A stretch of DNA of 37,743 nt from an uncultured Dorea sp. (GCA_947063855.1 CAMSTW010000032.1:1-37743); one strand, 5' to 3'; shown: positions 8,237-15,750, counted from the first letter of the stretch. The notes: generated by a model not told the origin, from the letters alone. Translations and numbers: made by a program.

Positions 8237-8314
8237 TATTTAGATATTTTTCTAAATAGTTGTTGTAATTTCGACCTATCCGTGCTATTATCTATTTAGA
8301 AACATTTCTAAATA
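8237..8314 (+). promoter_or_regulatory. sdpRI promoter with two identical operators
   Basis: Two copies of the same interrupted palindrome, TATTTAGA-N6-TCTAAATA, lie at 8237-8258 and 8293-8314, 56 bp apart. Between them is a promoter: -35 TTGTAA (8263-8268), a 17-bp spacer, -10 TATTAT (8286-8291). One copy abuts the -35 and the other lies over the expected start site. This arrangement suits autorepression by the ArsR-type protein encoded just downstream; ArsR-family repressors bind such palindromes. Confidence 0.75.
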
Positions 8315-8358
8315 CTTACTTATTTTCAAACTTGAACGAAAGACAGGAGGGATGCTCA

Positions 8359-8631
8359 TTGAGTTTCGGCCAGACATTCAAAGCATTGTCAGACCCCGTC
8401 CGGCGTGAGATACTCACTCTGCTGAAATCCGGACGCATGTCAGTCGGAGAGATTGGGAGTCATTTTGACATGACGGGCGCCACTATCTCCTACCACCTGA
8501 GTATTTTGAAAAAAGCAGATTTGGTTCATGAATCAAAGTATAAGAACTTTGTATACTATGAACTGAATACTTCCGTAGTAGAAGAGTTAATGGCATGGCT
8601 TTCTAATTTAAAAGGAGGAAACGAATCATGA
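8359..8631 (+). CDS. sdpR: SdpR-type ArsR-family autorepressor
   Basis: This 90-residue winged-helix repressor is encoded with an SdpI homologue. It shows the ArsR/SdpR pattern: FKALSDPVRREILTLLKSG at the N terminus, recognition region DMTGATISYHLSILKKADLV, and a wing leading to FVYYELN. It has no cysteine metal-binding motif, as expected for SdpR rather than a metal sensor. I chose TTG at 8359 because AGGAGGG sits 7 nt in front and family members begin close to this point; an upstream in-frame TTG at 8332 has no ribosome site. It overlaps sdpI by an ATGA. In Bacillus subtilis the membrane protein SdpI sequesters SdpR when the SDP toxin is present. Twin operators lie upstream. Confidence 0.85.
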   Translation: MSFGQTFKALSDPVRREILTLLKSGRMSVGEIGSHFDMTGATISYHLSILKKADLVHESKYKNFVYYELNTSVVEELMAWLSNLKGGNES

Positions 8632-9329
8632 ATAAAAAAGACGGATTCTATATTGACCAGGAGCATCAATCTATGCTCAGAAAGCATCGGGTACTCATTA
8701 TCATCACCAGCCTAATCACCTTACTCCCCATACTGGTTGGTATTTTATGCTGGAACCGCCTGCCGGATACCATCGCGACACATTTTGCCTCCGACGGGAC
8801 GCCCAACGGCTTTAGCTCTAAGACCTTTACGGTTTTGGGCATTCCTGCTTTTATATTTGCAGCCCACATCTTATGTGCATTTTGTACGGCAATCGACCCC
8901 AAGCATAAGAATATAAGCCCGAAAATATACCGGCTGATTCTCTCGATTTGCCCAATCTGCTCCATCGTGTGCGGCGCTGCAATCTATGGTTACGCCCTGA
9001 GCCATTCCATGGCGGACTGGCTGAATTCTACATTTTTTATGAATCTGCTGATGGGGATCATCTTTTTCCTGATTGGAAATTACCTGCCTAAGTGCCACCA
9101 GAATTATACGGTGGGCATTAAGCTTCCATGGACTCTGGCAGACGAGGGCAACTGGACTCTCACCCACAGATTTGCAGGAAGGCTGTACGCCATTGCAGGC
9201 ATTCTGTGTATTGTCAATGCATTTCTCAGGTTGAAATGGGTGTTGCCGGCAGTGCTGGCTGCTATCCTATTCCTGCCTGCCGTTTACTCGCTGTCAATTT
9301 ATCTGAGAAGCAGGAAAGATGCAGAATAA
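8628..9329 (+). CDS. sdpI: SdpI family immunity/signalling membrane protein
   Basis: This 233-residue membrane protein has the DUF1648-SdpI architecture. A DUF1648 segment (about residues 25-75) contains LPDTIATHFASDGTPNGFSSK, which is typical. The SdpI part (about 130-200) has NLLMGIIFFLIGNYLPK followed by the conserved TVGIKLPWTLADEGNWTLTH. About six membrane segments are seen. In B. subtilis SdpI gives immunity to the SDP cannibalism toxin and also senses it by recruiting SdpR. Here the start overlaps sdpR by four bases (ATGA) and has AAAGGAGG in front, so the two genes form one autoregulated operon. No SDP toxin gene is visible, so the role may be defence against other producers. Confidence 0.88.
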   Translation: MNKKDGFYIDQEHQSMLRKHRVLIIITSLITLLPILVGILCWNRLPDTIATHFASDGTPNGFSSKTFTVLGIPAFIFAAHILCAFCTAIDPKHKNISPKIYRLILSICPICSIVCGAAIYGYALSHSMADWLNSTFFMNLLMGIIFFLIGNYLPKCHQNYTVGIKLPWTLADEGNWTLTHRFAGRLYAIAGILCIVNAFLRLKWVLPAVLAAILFLPAVYSLSIYLRSRKDAE

Positions 9330-9355
9330 GACTAACATAAGCCAAAGCAGAGAAA

Positions 9356-9385
9356 CAGCGGTCATGCCGGAAAGCATGACCGCTG
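9356..9385 (+). terminator. Hairpin after sdpI, probable terminator
   Basis: A perfect 12-bp stem (9356-9367 and 9374-9385; CAGCGGTCATGC) with a 6-nt loop lies 26 bases after the sdpI stop codon. The following tract is only weakly T-rich, so termination efficiency is uncertain. Confidence 0.55.
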
Positions 9386-9514
9386 AATTACCCTGTCTTT
9401 GGTATCAATATTTGAACCAAAAAGAGAGTGTCCGGCAGGCGTCCCATTCTCCTGCATCTCTCGGATTTCTCCTGTCAAGCCATCGGCGTGTGGACGGGGA
9501 CGAAATCTTCCACC

Positions 9515-9781
9515 TCAGACAACCTCTCTTCCGTCAAAAAACTCATTTAATATTAATGCTGTATAAGGTTTATTTGTTTCAACAATATATTGCGGATGTT
9601 CCACAATCTCTTTCAGATATCCATAATATCGTTCATAGTCATTCGGATGACGTTCTTGAATATGCCTTATGCGTTCATCTGTAATAATTACCTCATCCGT
9701 CACAATATCTTCTGTTATACATTTATATATATTCCTGTCAATCTTCCCTACCGCATGCACACCAATAACACCTTTGTCCAA
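9515..9781 (-). pseudogene. Fragment of a PBECR-type nuclease-fold protein
   Basis: About 88 codons are open, from a TTG with no ribosome site. The core, with TEDIVTDEVIITDERIRHIQ, ERHPNDYERYYGYLKEI and EHPQYIVETNKPYTALIL, matches the PBECR (phage/Barnase-EndoU-ColicinE5-RelE-like) nuclease-fold proteins that are common in Lachnospiraceae, often as small phage-derived genes. The reading frame ends soon after the ILNEFFDGRE segment, where I would expect another 30-50 residues. Just past this point a different minus-strand frame is open (MSFLTEERLSEVED...), which suggests a frameshift or junction. It sits in 700 bases of decayed sequence between sdpI and an ABC permease gene. I call it a truncated gene; family assignment rests on memory of the motif. 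Confidence 0.5.
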
Positions 9782-9801
9782 TCAATCAAACGCAGCATAT
9801 C

Positions 9802-9906
9802 TCAACATATAAAATGAAACACCGCAGGGACTAATAATGTTACAATAACACCTGTCACGAAGACAGCAATTACCATCTGAAAATCCCTTTTTTGTTGATC
9901 ATCCAT
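9802..9906 (-). CDS. 34-residue single-helix membrane peptide
   Basis: This short gene has GAGGTGG placed 5 nt before its ATG. The product has a charged start (MDDQQKRDFQ) and then one long hydrophobic helix (MVIAVFVTGVIVTLLVPAVF) with a short tail ending in Cys. I do not recognise a family. The layout (charged head, one helix, no signal-peptidase site) is that of small membrane proteins, including type I toxins and transporter-associated peptides. It lies directly upstream of the truncated nuclease-fold fragment on the same strand. It could be functional, or the intact head of the same decayed region. Confidence 0.5.
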   Translation of the reverse strand: MDDQQKRDFQMVIAVFVTGVIVTLLVPAVFHFIC

Positions 9907-10038
9907 AAAAATCCACCTCAAATCCCCTCTTAAAAGTTCTGGTTTTCCTGTTCTCTATTTTAAATCTATAATATCACCATTGTACGCTAAAAGCAAATAT
10001 TTGTATTCCAAAAACATCATACAAAAACATCATCTTTC

Positions 10039-12378
10039 TTACTCTCCTGCAAGCAGCTCCTTCGGCGTAATCTTCTTTATCTTCACAGACAACAGACAAG
10101 CAATCCCGAACGACGCCAGTATCATCCCAATTCCCGCCAGTATGTTATAGCCCACAGGAACGGTAAACGTACACTTCACAATCCCTAAATCCTCTAAAAA
10201 AACAGCCATCATCGGATTGATAATAAAGCTGCAAACGGTCAGTCCCACTGCAGTTGAAAGAACCACTGCCGGCATAAAGGAAAGAGCCGTCTGCAAGATC
10301 AACTGCCCCGTCGTGAAACCAAGGGATTTCAGAATCCCGTAGTCACGCTTCTTATTGCTGACAATCGTCCGCACCAGAAGATACAGCACGAACGTAATCA
10401 CGACCACGCTCAGCACGAGAACGGCAAAGACAATCATCTTCATCAGTGCGACATAGACCGAAACCCCGCTTCCCACCGTTGAATCTATATCAATCGTCGC
10501 GTTCACTTGTCCCTCGAATCTTTCTTCCATTTCCGTATTGAACTTCCCGATATCCGTATCCTCTGTAAGGTTCAGATAATAGCTGGTATTATGCAGTTCC
10601 CCCATTCGTTCGTAGCCCTCTCTTGTAAGGAGGCAGTCTTTCCCGAGGTTATTGGTAATCTGCACAAATCCCGATATAATATATCCGCCCCGTTTGCCGT
10701 CTGCCGTAAGTTCAATCTCGTCCCCTATCTCAAGTTCCATTTCTTTGGCATATTTTGCAGCAATCGCCATCTCGTTGTCATACTTTGGGAATCTTCCTTC
10801 CACTATCACATCCTGGTTATTCACTTTTGAGAAATCGTCTGTGACCGTCACCATCAGCACATCGCCGCCCACATGGAGCATCTGGATGCTGTTGTACAGA
10901 TACACCTTCTCCACTCGTTCGTCCCCATTCATTTTTTCCAGGAATTCATCCTCGGCATCTGCTTCTATATTAATACAGCTATCTGCCATTTCCCCAACGA
11001 TCATATTCAAGAACGGCGTCATGTCTGCAATCATATTTTCAATCATGCACCCGGAAAATACCGCTACAAGGGACAGCACCAGCATGGTAATGCATACTGT
11101 CACGTTATGCTTTATGCCGGAAAGTGTGGTCTTGAGCGCCAGTGCAAGATTAAGGCTTACCCGCGTCTTTTCAAGCGGCACATGGTTCCTCTTGAACGTA
11201 TGAGTCTTGATACCCTGCCTAAGTGCGACGATCGGCTCCACCTTCCTGATTCTGCGTGAGGACATCCATACCACAACTGAAACCGTCCCGCAAAGAATCG
11301 CAAGCGTCAGGATAAATGGGATTGGCAAAAATCGAACCTTATAAGGAATGCCCGTCTGCAGCACCATCATTTCATTGATATATGGAAACAAGACGTAAGA
11401 CAGACCTGCGCCCACAAAAGCAACTGCCAGAGAAATCCCTGTGAACTGCCAAAGAAGCGTACAGACGAGCTGCCGGCTGGTGTAACCCACTGCTTTAAGC
11501 GCTCCTAAATTCTTCATATTTTCCTGAATGTAATTGATGATATTAGACGCAATCACAACAAGGGCAATCAGAAGTATCAGGAATGCCATAGCGCTCATGA
11601 CCCCGGAACAGATCATCTGGGAAATGTAACGGGAACGGGATACCATATCATAGGTATTGCTTACGGTACGAGAAGCCGCAAACCGCGACGAAGCGGCGTC
11701 TTTGAGCATTGCGTCATAATCTTCGCAATCCGATCTGTCCTTAAGCCGGACGGAACACAGCGAAGCCTGTGGCGCACACCCCACCTCCTCAAGCTCCTGA
11801 TAACAGTCTTTCGTCAGCAGAATCCCGCACATCCCACAGTTGTGGGAGCCTGTCATGGCGCTGTTAAAAAAGCCGCACACCGTATAAGACATTTCCCGGT
11901 TCCCGATGGAGATCTCTATGGTCTTCCCAATCGCGATATCGTCCGATCTGTACAGGTTCGGCATATAGACGCCGCTTGTACGGCCGCTGTCCTCGGTGAT
12001 CTCAATCATTCCCACCGGACGTGAAAGAGCGGATTCCTTCTCCATGAAAATGAGTTCCGAGTTCATCTCACCGCCGTTATACGCAAAGGTTCCCACCATA
12101 TGCATGACGGAGTCTATGAAAAATTCTTCCGTGCGCTCATCTGACTTGATGGTATCCCTCATGAAGTCCCGAACCTCACTGCCGCCGTCGATTGCAAAGG
12201 TGACATGCTCCGCGTTCAGCCGGTCGTGGCAGCGGTCAAAATTCTGCCTGTAATCCATGGACAGTGCAAGCCACAGATTCAGCATGAGAGCCGCAAGGAA
12301 TATAAGTACGACAATGGCGACGGTCTGCCCCTTTGCCTTCCGAAGGTTAGAGCGGGCAAGAAGAAAACTTTTTCCCAT
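10039..12378 (-). CDS. FtsX/MacB-type ABC transporter permease
   Basis: This 779-residue permease has two FtsX domains. The layout is an N-terminal helix (about 14-35), a large extracellular domain (about 36-250), a cluster of three or four helices (about 255-375) containing NLGALKAVGYTSRQLV, a second single helix near residue 430, a second extracellular domain, and a final three-helix block with DYGILKSLGFTTGQLI. The repeated GxLKxxGxT motif just before a helix is diagnostic of FtsX domains. I start it at the ATG at 12378 (GGGGTGG 5 nt before it), two bases after the ATPase stop codon. With that ATPase it forms an exporter or mechanotransmission system of the kind that removes antimicrobial peptides or lipids; the kinase and regulator upstream support this. 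Confidence 0.9.
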   Translation of the reverse strand: MGKSFLLARSNLRKAKGQTVAIVVLIFLAALMLNLWLALSMDYRQNFDRCHDRLNAEHVTFAIDGGSEVRDFMRDTIKSDERTEEFFIDSVMHMVGTFAYNGGEMNSELIFMEKESALSRPVGMIEITEDSGRTSGVYMPNLYRSDDIAIGKTIEISIGNREMSYTVCGFFNSAMTGSHNCGMCGILLTKDCYQELEEVGCAPQASLCSVRLKDRSDCEDYDAMLKDAASSRFAASRTVSNTYDMVSRSRYISQMICSGVMSAMAFLILLIALVVIASNIINYIQENMKNLGALKAVGYTSRQLVCTLLWQFTGISLAVAFVGAGLSYVLFPYINEMMVLQTGIPYKVRFLPIPFILTLAILCGTVSVVVWMSSRRIRKVEPIVALRQGIKTHTFKRNHVPLEKTRVSLNLALALKTTLSGIKHNVTVCITMLVLSLVAVFSGCMIENMIADMTPFLNMIVGEMADSCINIEADAEDEFLEKMNGDERVEKVYLYNSIQMLHVGGDVLMVTVTDDFSKVNNQDVIVEGRFPKYDNEMAIAAKYAKEMELEIGDEIELTADGKRGGYIISGFVQITNNLGKDCLLTREGYERMGELHNTSYYLNLTEDTDIGKFNTEMEERFEGQVNATIDIDSTVGSGVSVYVALMKMIVFAVLVLSVVVITFVLYLLVRTIVSNKKRDYGILKSLGFTTGQLILQTALSFMPAVVLSTAVGLTVCSFIINPMMAVFLEDLGIVKCTFTVPVGYNILAGIGMILASFGIACLLSVKIKKITPKELLAGE

Positions 12379-12380
12379 TT

Positions 12381-13142
12381 CTACCACCCCATTTCCGTAA
12401 GAAAGGCGGCAAGCTTTTCCTGCCTGTCCGCGTCGTCCGCCGCAAGATATTTCCCCAAGTCACACTCTCCCATGATCACGCCGTCCTTTAAGTACAGAAT
12501 GCGGTTTCCTCTTCTGGCGGAACGCATATCGTGCGTTACCATAACGATGCTCTGCCCCATCTCGTTAAACCGGGTAAGCGTATCCAGCACATCCAGGCCG
12601 GTTTTGGAGTTGAGCGCGCCCGTCGGCTCGTCGGCGAACAGAATCTTTGGGCTGTTGATCAGCGCCCGCACCATTCCTGCCCGCTGGGCTTCCCCTCCTG
12701 AAATCTGCGCAGGGAATTTCTTCTGTGTCTCCTCGGAAATGTCTACGGCGGCAAATAATTCTTTTGCCTTCGCAAGGATTGCCTTCTTGTCTTTGCTGAC
12801 AAGCAGCCCGGCGGACATGACATTATCCAGCACAGACATTCCGTCGATCAGGTAAATCTGCTGGAATACGAATCCACAGTGGTCACGCCGGAATATGGCC
12901 AGTTCATCCTGGCTCAGACTTGAGATCACACGCTCCCCGAAGGTAATCGTACCAAGCGTGGGCGTATCCATTCCAGACAGCGCATACAGAAGCGTGGATT
13001 TCCCCGCGCCGCTTGCCCCCATGATGACGGTGAAATCCCCCTGGTACAGCTCAAGGTCGATATTCCTTAGAACGTGCTGAAGATTACCGCCGCTTGAAAA
13101 GGATTTGCTCAGATTTTCTGTTTTCAGTAATATTTTCTTCAT
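12381..13142 (-). CDS. MacB/LolD-type ABC transporter ATP-binding protein
   Basis: This 253-residue ATPase drives the FtsX-type permease encoded two bases downstream. It has Walker A GASGAGKST near residue 39, a Q-loop in FVFQQIYLI, the signature QISGGEAQR, Walker B ILFADEPTGALNS, and H-loop VTHDMRSA. The ADEPTGALNS form is typical of the LolD/MacB/BceA group that works with FtsX permeases. I chose the ATG at 13142 (MKKILLKT) because AAAGGA is 8 nt in front of it, while the ATG two codons upstream is too close. The promoter region contains two TTAAGGA direct repeats (13226-13243) that may bind the OmpR-type regulator encoded at 15058-15750. Confidence 0.92.
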   Translation of the reverse strand: MKKILLKTENLSKSFSSGGNLQHVLRNIDLELYQGDFTVIMGASGAGKSTLLYALSGMDTPTLGTITFGERVISSLSQDELAIFRRDHCGFVFQQIYLIDGMSVLDNVMSAGLLVSKDKKAILAKAKELFAAVDISEETQKKFPAQISGGEAQRAGMVRALINSPKILFADEPTGALNSKTGLDVLDTLTRFNEMGQSIVMVTHDMRSARRGNRILYLKDGVIMGECDLGKYLAADDADRQEKLAAFLTEMGW

Positions 13143-13225
13143 ATCCATCTTCCTTTACTTCATTTCACTTACTTTTAATTACACGTTCTATTTTATTGTC
13201 CTGATTCTTATATGTCTTTAGGCAA

Positions 13226-13243
13226 TCCTTAAGGGTTCCTTAA
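13226..13243 (-). promoter_or_regulatory. Direct repeats upstream of ABC exporter operon
   Basis: Read on the minus strand, TTAAGGA occurs twice with starts 11 bp apart, about 85-100 bases upstream of the ATPase start. One-helical-turn spacing of direct repeats is the usual form of OmpR-family binding sites, and an OmpR-family regulator is encoded upstream. A near-palindrome at 13258-13277 lies further upstream. I cannot show binding. Confidence 0.45.
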
Positions 13244-13311
13244 ATCTCATGGATTTTGTTACTAACATGTTGTTAACCAGATGTTTTTACATATTTTCTA
13301 CAATTGGAGCC

Positions 13312-13344
13312 AAAAAGAAAAAGCCCGTTCAAATTGCCGGACTT
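13312..13344 (-). terminator. Terminator of the toxin mRNA
   Basis: On the minus strand a 7-bp stem (AAGTCCG at 13338-13344 pairing with CGGGCTT at 13321-13327, one G-U pair) is followed by a U-rich tract (complement of 13311-13320). It would end the toxin transcript and separate it from the ABC operon promoter. Confidence 0.6.
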
Positions 13345-13354
13345 GAAATTTTCG

Positions 13355-13482
13355 TTGCAATATCTCTCAATTTATCATATAATACAAACAGGAAGAGATA
13401 ACCGCCCACAAAGTGGTTAACCTCCCGGGTTGACGATAAGCCTACCTGATCCGGCAAGATACAAGGCAGGCTTATTTATTTT
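13355..13482 (+). ncRNA. Antisense antitoxin RNA with its promoter
   Basis: A near-consensus promoter, TTGCAA (13355-13360), 17 bp, TATAAT (13378-13383), predicts a start near 13390. The RNA would run about 90 nt and end at a hairpin (arms ATAAGCCTACCT at 13436-13447 and AGGCAGGCTTAT at 13464-13475) followed by a T-rich tract to 13482. It is transcribed against the 3' untranslated part of the toxin mRNA, so it could base-pair fully with it. This is the standard layout of type I antitoxins such as RatA and SR4. Its first 34 nt (13394-13427) closely repeat the first nucleotides of the toxin mRNA. Promoter, hairpin and T-tract are all visible; expression is inferred. Confidence 0.7.
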
Positions 13483-13580
13483 CGCTTGTTATTCCTACTA
13501 TCTATGTAGGCAAGCAATGCAATGAGGAACGAACCGCCGAAAAATAACAGGCTTAAAACTTCGTATGTACTCACTTGCAT
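13476..13580 (-). CDS. Putative holin-like toxin (type I toxin)
   Basis: This 34-residue peptide is of the putative holin-like toxin family: a short polar head (MQVSTYEVLSL), one membrane helix (LLFFGGSFLIALLAYI) and a basic tail ending in RNNKRK. Peptides of this kind insert in the host membrane when overproduced. The ATG is preceded by GGGGGAGGTG, one of the strongest ribosome sites in the window, and that site is matched by an anti-Shine-Dalgarno element at 13650-13663 in the same transcript. The 3' part of the mRNA is opposed by the small RNA at 13390-13482. The gene lies between a kinase gene and its likely ABC target operon, an odd place that suggests insertion. Peptide family and context agree; toxicity is inferred. 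Confidence 0.8.
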   Translation of the reverse strand: MQVSTYEVLSLLFFGGSFLIALLAYIDSRNNKRK

Positions 13581-13581
13581 C

Positions 13582-13690
13582 ACCTCCCCCTTTCGTATTT
13601 CCCATGATGGGATCAGCACCGAACGGCACGACAGCGAATGCTGTCTTTAGAAAGGCGGGAGGTTGTCCACCTTGTAACACGGTTATCTCT
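13582..13690 (-). promoter_or_regulatory. Toxin mRNA 5' UTR with built-in anti-SD
   Basis: In the toxin mRNA, the element ACCUCCCGCCUUUC (complement of 13650-13663) can pair with GAAAGGGGGAGGU (complement of 13582-13594), which includes the ribosome site; all pairs match except one bulged base. The intervening RNA contains two small hairpins (GACAGC/GCTGTC and TCCCAT/ATGGGA). The first 35 nt (complement of 13656-13690) can also pair with the 3' UTR region 13394-13427. The ribosome site is therefore probably closed in the full-length mRNA. Confidence 0.65.
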
Positions 13691-13693
13691 CTA

Positions 13694-15079
13694 CTATATT
13701 ACCATTCCGTGATTCTTCTGACAATCTTTTTTATTCGACACGCGCAGATTACCCATGGAAATACCTACAATCACCTTTAGTCCATGTTCCCCGTTTTCTA
13801 CTGCAAGCTCTCCTTCCATCTCTTTCATAAAATAATCCGAAATATACAGCCCAAGCCCGGCGCCTTCCACATTTCCCGCATTGCTTCCTCGCTTAAATTT
13901 CTCCTTCAGAAGCGGCAGCTCTTCCGCACAGACGCCGCCTCCATAATCTTCCACGCACACATTGAGCCGCTGTCCTTCCTTTCGCACCGTTACATCGATC
14001 TTCGTGCCTGCATATTTATAAGAATTGGCAAAAATATTATCGAACACCTGCTGCAGCCGGAGAGGATCCGCATACAGCATACAACCCGGGATTCCCGGAA
14101 TAACACCGCGGTGGAGATAATCCGCGCTCTCAATCATTCCCCCAAGCGCTGTACTCTCCATATCCCCCGGCGTTACCGTAAGCTGCCTGAGCTCCTCAAG
14201 AGTTGCCGTAAACAGGTTGGTAATCAGCGCATTGATCTGGTCAGCCTTCCGGATAATCTGTACATAATTATCCCGAAGCCTCTCGTTATCCGTAAGCGCG
14301 GCCCCCACTTCGGACGCCGCCTTGATACTCGCGACAGGCGTCTTGATATCATGGGACAGCTTCGCAACCAGCTCCTTCTTACTTGCATTGGCTTTCGCCT
14401 CCGCCATCCGCGCTTTTCTAAGTTCCGAGCGCATGATGTCAAAACTTTCCGTAAACGCGCCGAAAAGGTTCTGTCTGTCCATGGTAAGCGGAATGTCCAG
14501 ATTGCCGCCTGCGACACGCTGTGCAAAACCCTCAAGCTTCTGAAAGGGTTTGATGATAGCGCAATCCAGATAAACAAAATATCCAATGCAGATACCGCAC
14601 TGCAAAAGCATCGCCGCCAGCATTACAAGCACAAGCGTCTGCTTCTGTTTCCTGAAAATCTGACCGCTGTCATTATCAATGATAATCTTACCCACAGTCT
14701 GACCGTCAACCGTAAGGTCAAGTATGGTATCCCTGTGGAGCACGGCCCTGTTGACGCTTTCGCTAAGCCCCGGACCAGTCCTAAACAGAACTGTTCCGTC
14801 CATATCCAGCACGACATACGCAAGACCTGTCTTGTTTCTGTGCTCTTTTTCGGCGTCTCTGTCTGATTTCCCTTCCACGCCATGTCCCGCGTCCGTCAGA
14901 ACCTCCCAGTCCGCCTGAACTGCCTGAACCGCTTCATTCACCAGAACGGAATCCTGACGGCCGCCCGTATCCCCAAACACAAACAGAATCACTGCCGCCG
15001 CTTCAGCCACGAAGAGCAGCAGTAATCCTGTTATAAAAATATGGTTCCATCCCTTTTTCAAAGATCCGTCCCTCCGCAA
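13694..15079 (-). CDS. OmpR-partner sensor histidine kinase
   Basis: This 461-residue kinase has a first helix (about 14-36), a short extracellular sensor domain (about 37-146), a second helix (about 147-172), a HAMP-like linker, and a HisKA domain with phospho-acceptor His243 in KLSHDIKTPVASIK. The ATPase domain shows the N-box (DNIFANSYKYA), the G1 box VEDYGGGV, an F-box (KEKFKRGS) and the G2 box GAGLGLYIS. The gene overlaps its regulator by 22 nt. Its likely target is the ABC exporter at 10039-13142. Its last bases carry the -10 region of the type I toxin promoter, so the toxin locus abuts this gene without space. Confidence 0.92.
   Translation of the reverse strand: MRRDGSLKKGWNHIFITGLLLLFVAEAAAVILFVFGDTGGRQDSVLVNEAVQAVQADWEVLTDAGHGVEGKSDRDAEKEHRNKTGLAYVVLDMDGTVLFRTGPGLSESVNRAVLHRDTILDLTVDGQTVGKIIIDNDSGQIFRKQKQTLVLVMLAAMLLQCGICIGYFVYLDCAIIKPFQKLEGFAQRVAGGNLDIPLTMDRQNLFGAFTESFDIMRSELRKARMAEAKANASKKELVAKLSHDIKTPVASIKAASEVGAALTDNERLRDNYVQIIRKADQINALITNLFTATLEELRQLTVTPGDMESTALGGMIESADYLHRGVIPGIPGCMLYADPLRLQQVFDNIFANSYKYAGTKIDVTVRKEGQRLNVCVEDYGGGVCAEELPLLKEKFKRGSNAGNVEGAGLGLYISDYFMKEMEGELAVENGEHGLKVIVGISMGNLRVSNKKDCQKNHGMVI
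13696..13724 (-). promoter_or_regulatory. Promoter of the type I toxin mRNA
   Basis: On the minus strand, -35 TTGTCA (13719-13724) and -10 TAATAT (13696-13701) have a 17-bp spacer. The promoter lies inside the last codons of the kinase gene. Transcription would start near 13690 and give a 5' UTR of about 105 nt before the toxin ATG at 13580. Confidence 0.6.
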
Positions 15080-15750
15080 AATCTGTAACCGTCCCCCCAG
15101 ACCGTAATGATGTATTCCGGCTTGCCCGGATCGCGCTCAACCGCCTCCCGGATCTTACGGATGTGCACATTCAGTGTCCCGTCCCCTGTGAACCGGTCCT
15201 CCCAGACCTCCTCAAACAACTCCTGCTTTGAGACTACTTTATTTGCATTCCTGATCAAGTAAGAAAGCAGCTTGAACTCTAACGCCGTCAGTTTAACCCC
15301 TTTCCCATCAACCGACACCTGCTTTGCCTGGAAATCTACCGTCAGCCGCCCGTCGGAGTACCTTGCATCTTTCGGATTCTCACAAGGTCCAAGGCGCTTT
15401 AACACCGCCTGTACCCTGGCAAGCAGAACGCCAAGTGAATAGGGCTTCTGGACATAATCGTCCCCTCCGATGTGAAACGCGATAATCTTATCGTCATCGC
15501 TGGTACGGGCAGAGATAAACAGGATGGGAATCTCTGTTTCCTCCCGCAGTTCCTGGCACAGCTTAAAGCCGCTGCCGTCTCCTAAGTTGATATCAAGAAG
15601 CAGCAGGCTCGCGGTATCCTTCCGCAGGAACTTACGGCATCCGGAAACACTGTATACCGCCGCCGTCTTCACTCCAAACAGGTTGAAGTATTCCGCCGTG
15701 CTGTCCGCCAGAAGCTTCTCATCATCTATGATCAAACAATCGTACCGCAT
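15058..15750 (-). CDS. OmpR-family response regulator
   Basis: This 230-residue winged-helix regulator has a receiver domain with the acidic pair DD at residues 9-10, phospho-acceptor Asp53 in LLLDINLGDG, the conserved Thr/Ser (ISART) and Lys (VQKPYSLGVL). The C-terminal trans_reg_C domain shows LTALEFKLLSYLIRNANKVVSK and VHIRKIREAVE. It starts at an ATG with AGGAAGAG in front and overlaps the kinase by 22 nt, a usual regulator-kinase arrangement. It is the best candidate to bind the TTAAGGA repeats before the ABC exporter operon and so to induce it when the kinase senses a peptide or envelope stress. Confidence 0.93.
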   Translation of the reverse strand: MRYDCLIIDDEKLLADSTAEYFNLFGVKTAAVYSVSGCRKFLRKDTASLLLLDINLGDGSGFKLCQELREETEIPILFISARTSDDDKIIAFHIGGDDYVQKPYSLGVLLARVQAVLKRLGPCENPKDARYSDGRLTVDFQAKQVSVDGKGVKLTALEFKLLSYLIRNANKVVSKQELFEEVWEDRFTGDGTLNVHIRKIREAVERDPGKPEYIITVWGDGYRFCGGTDL

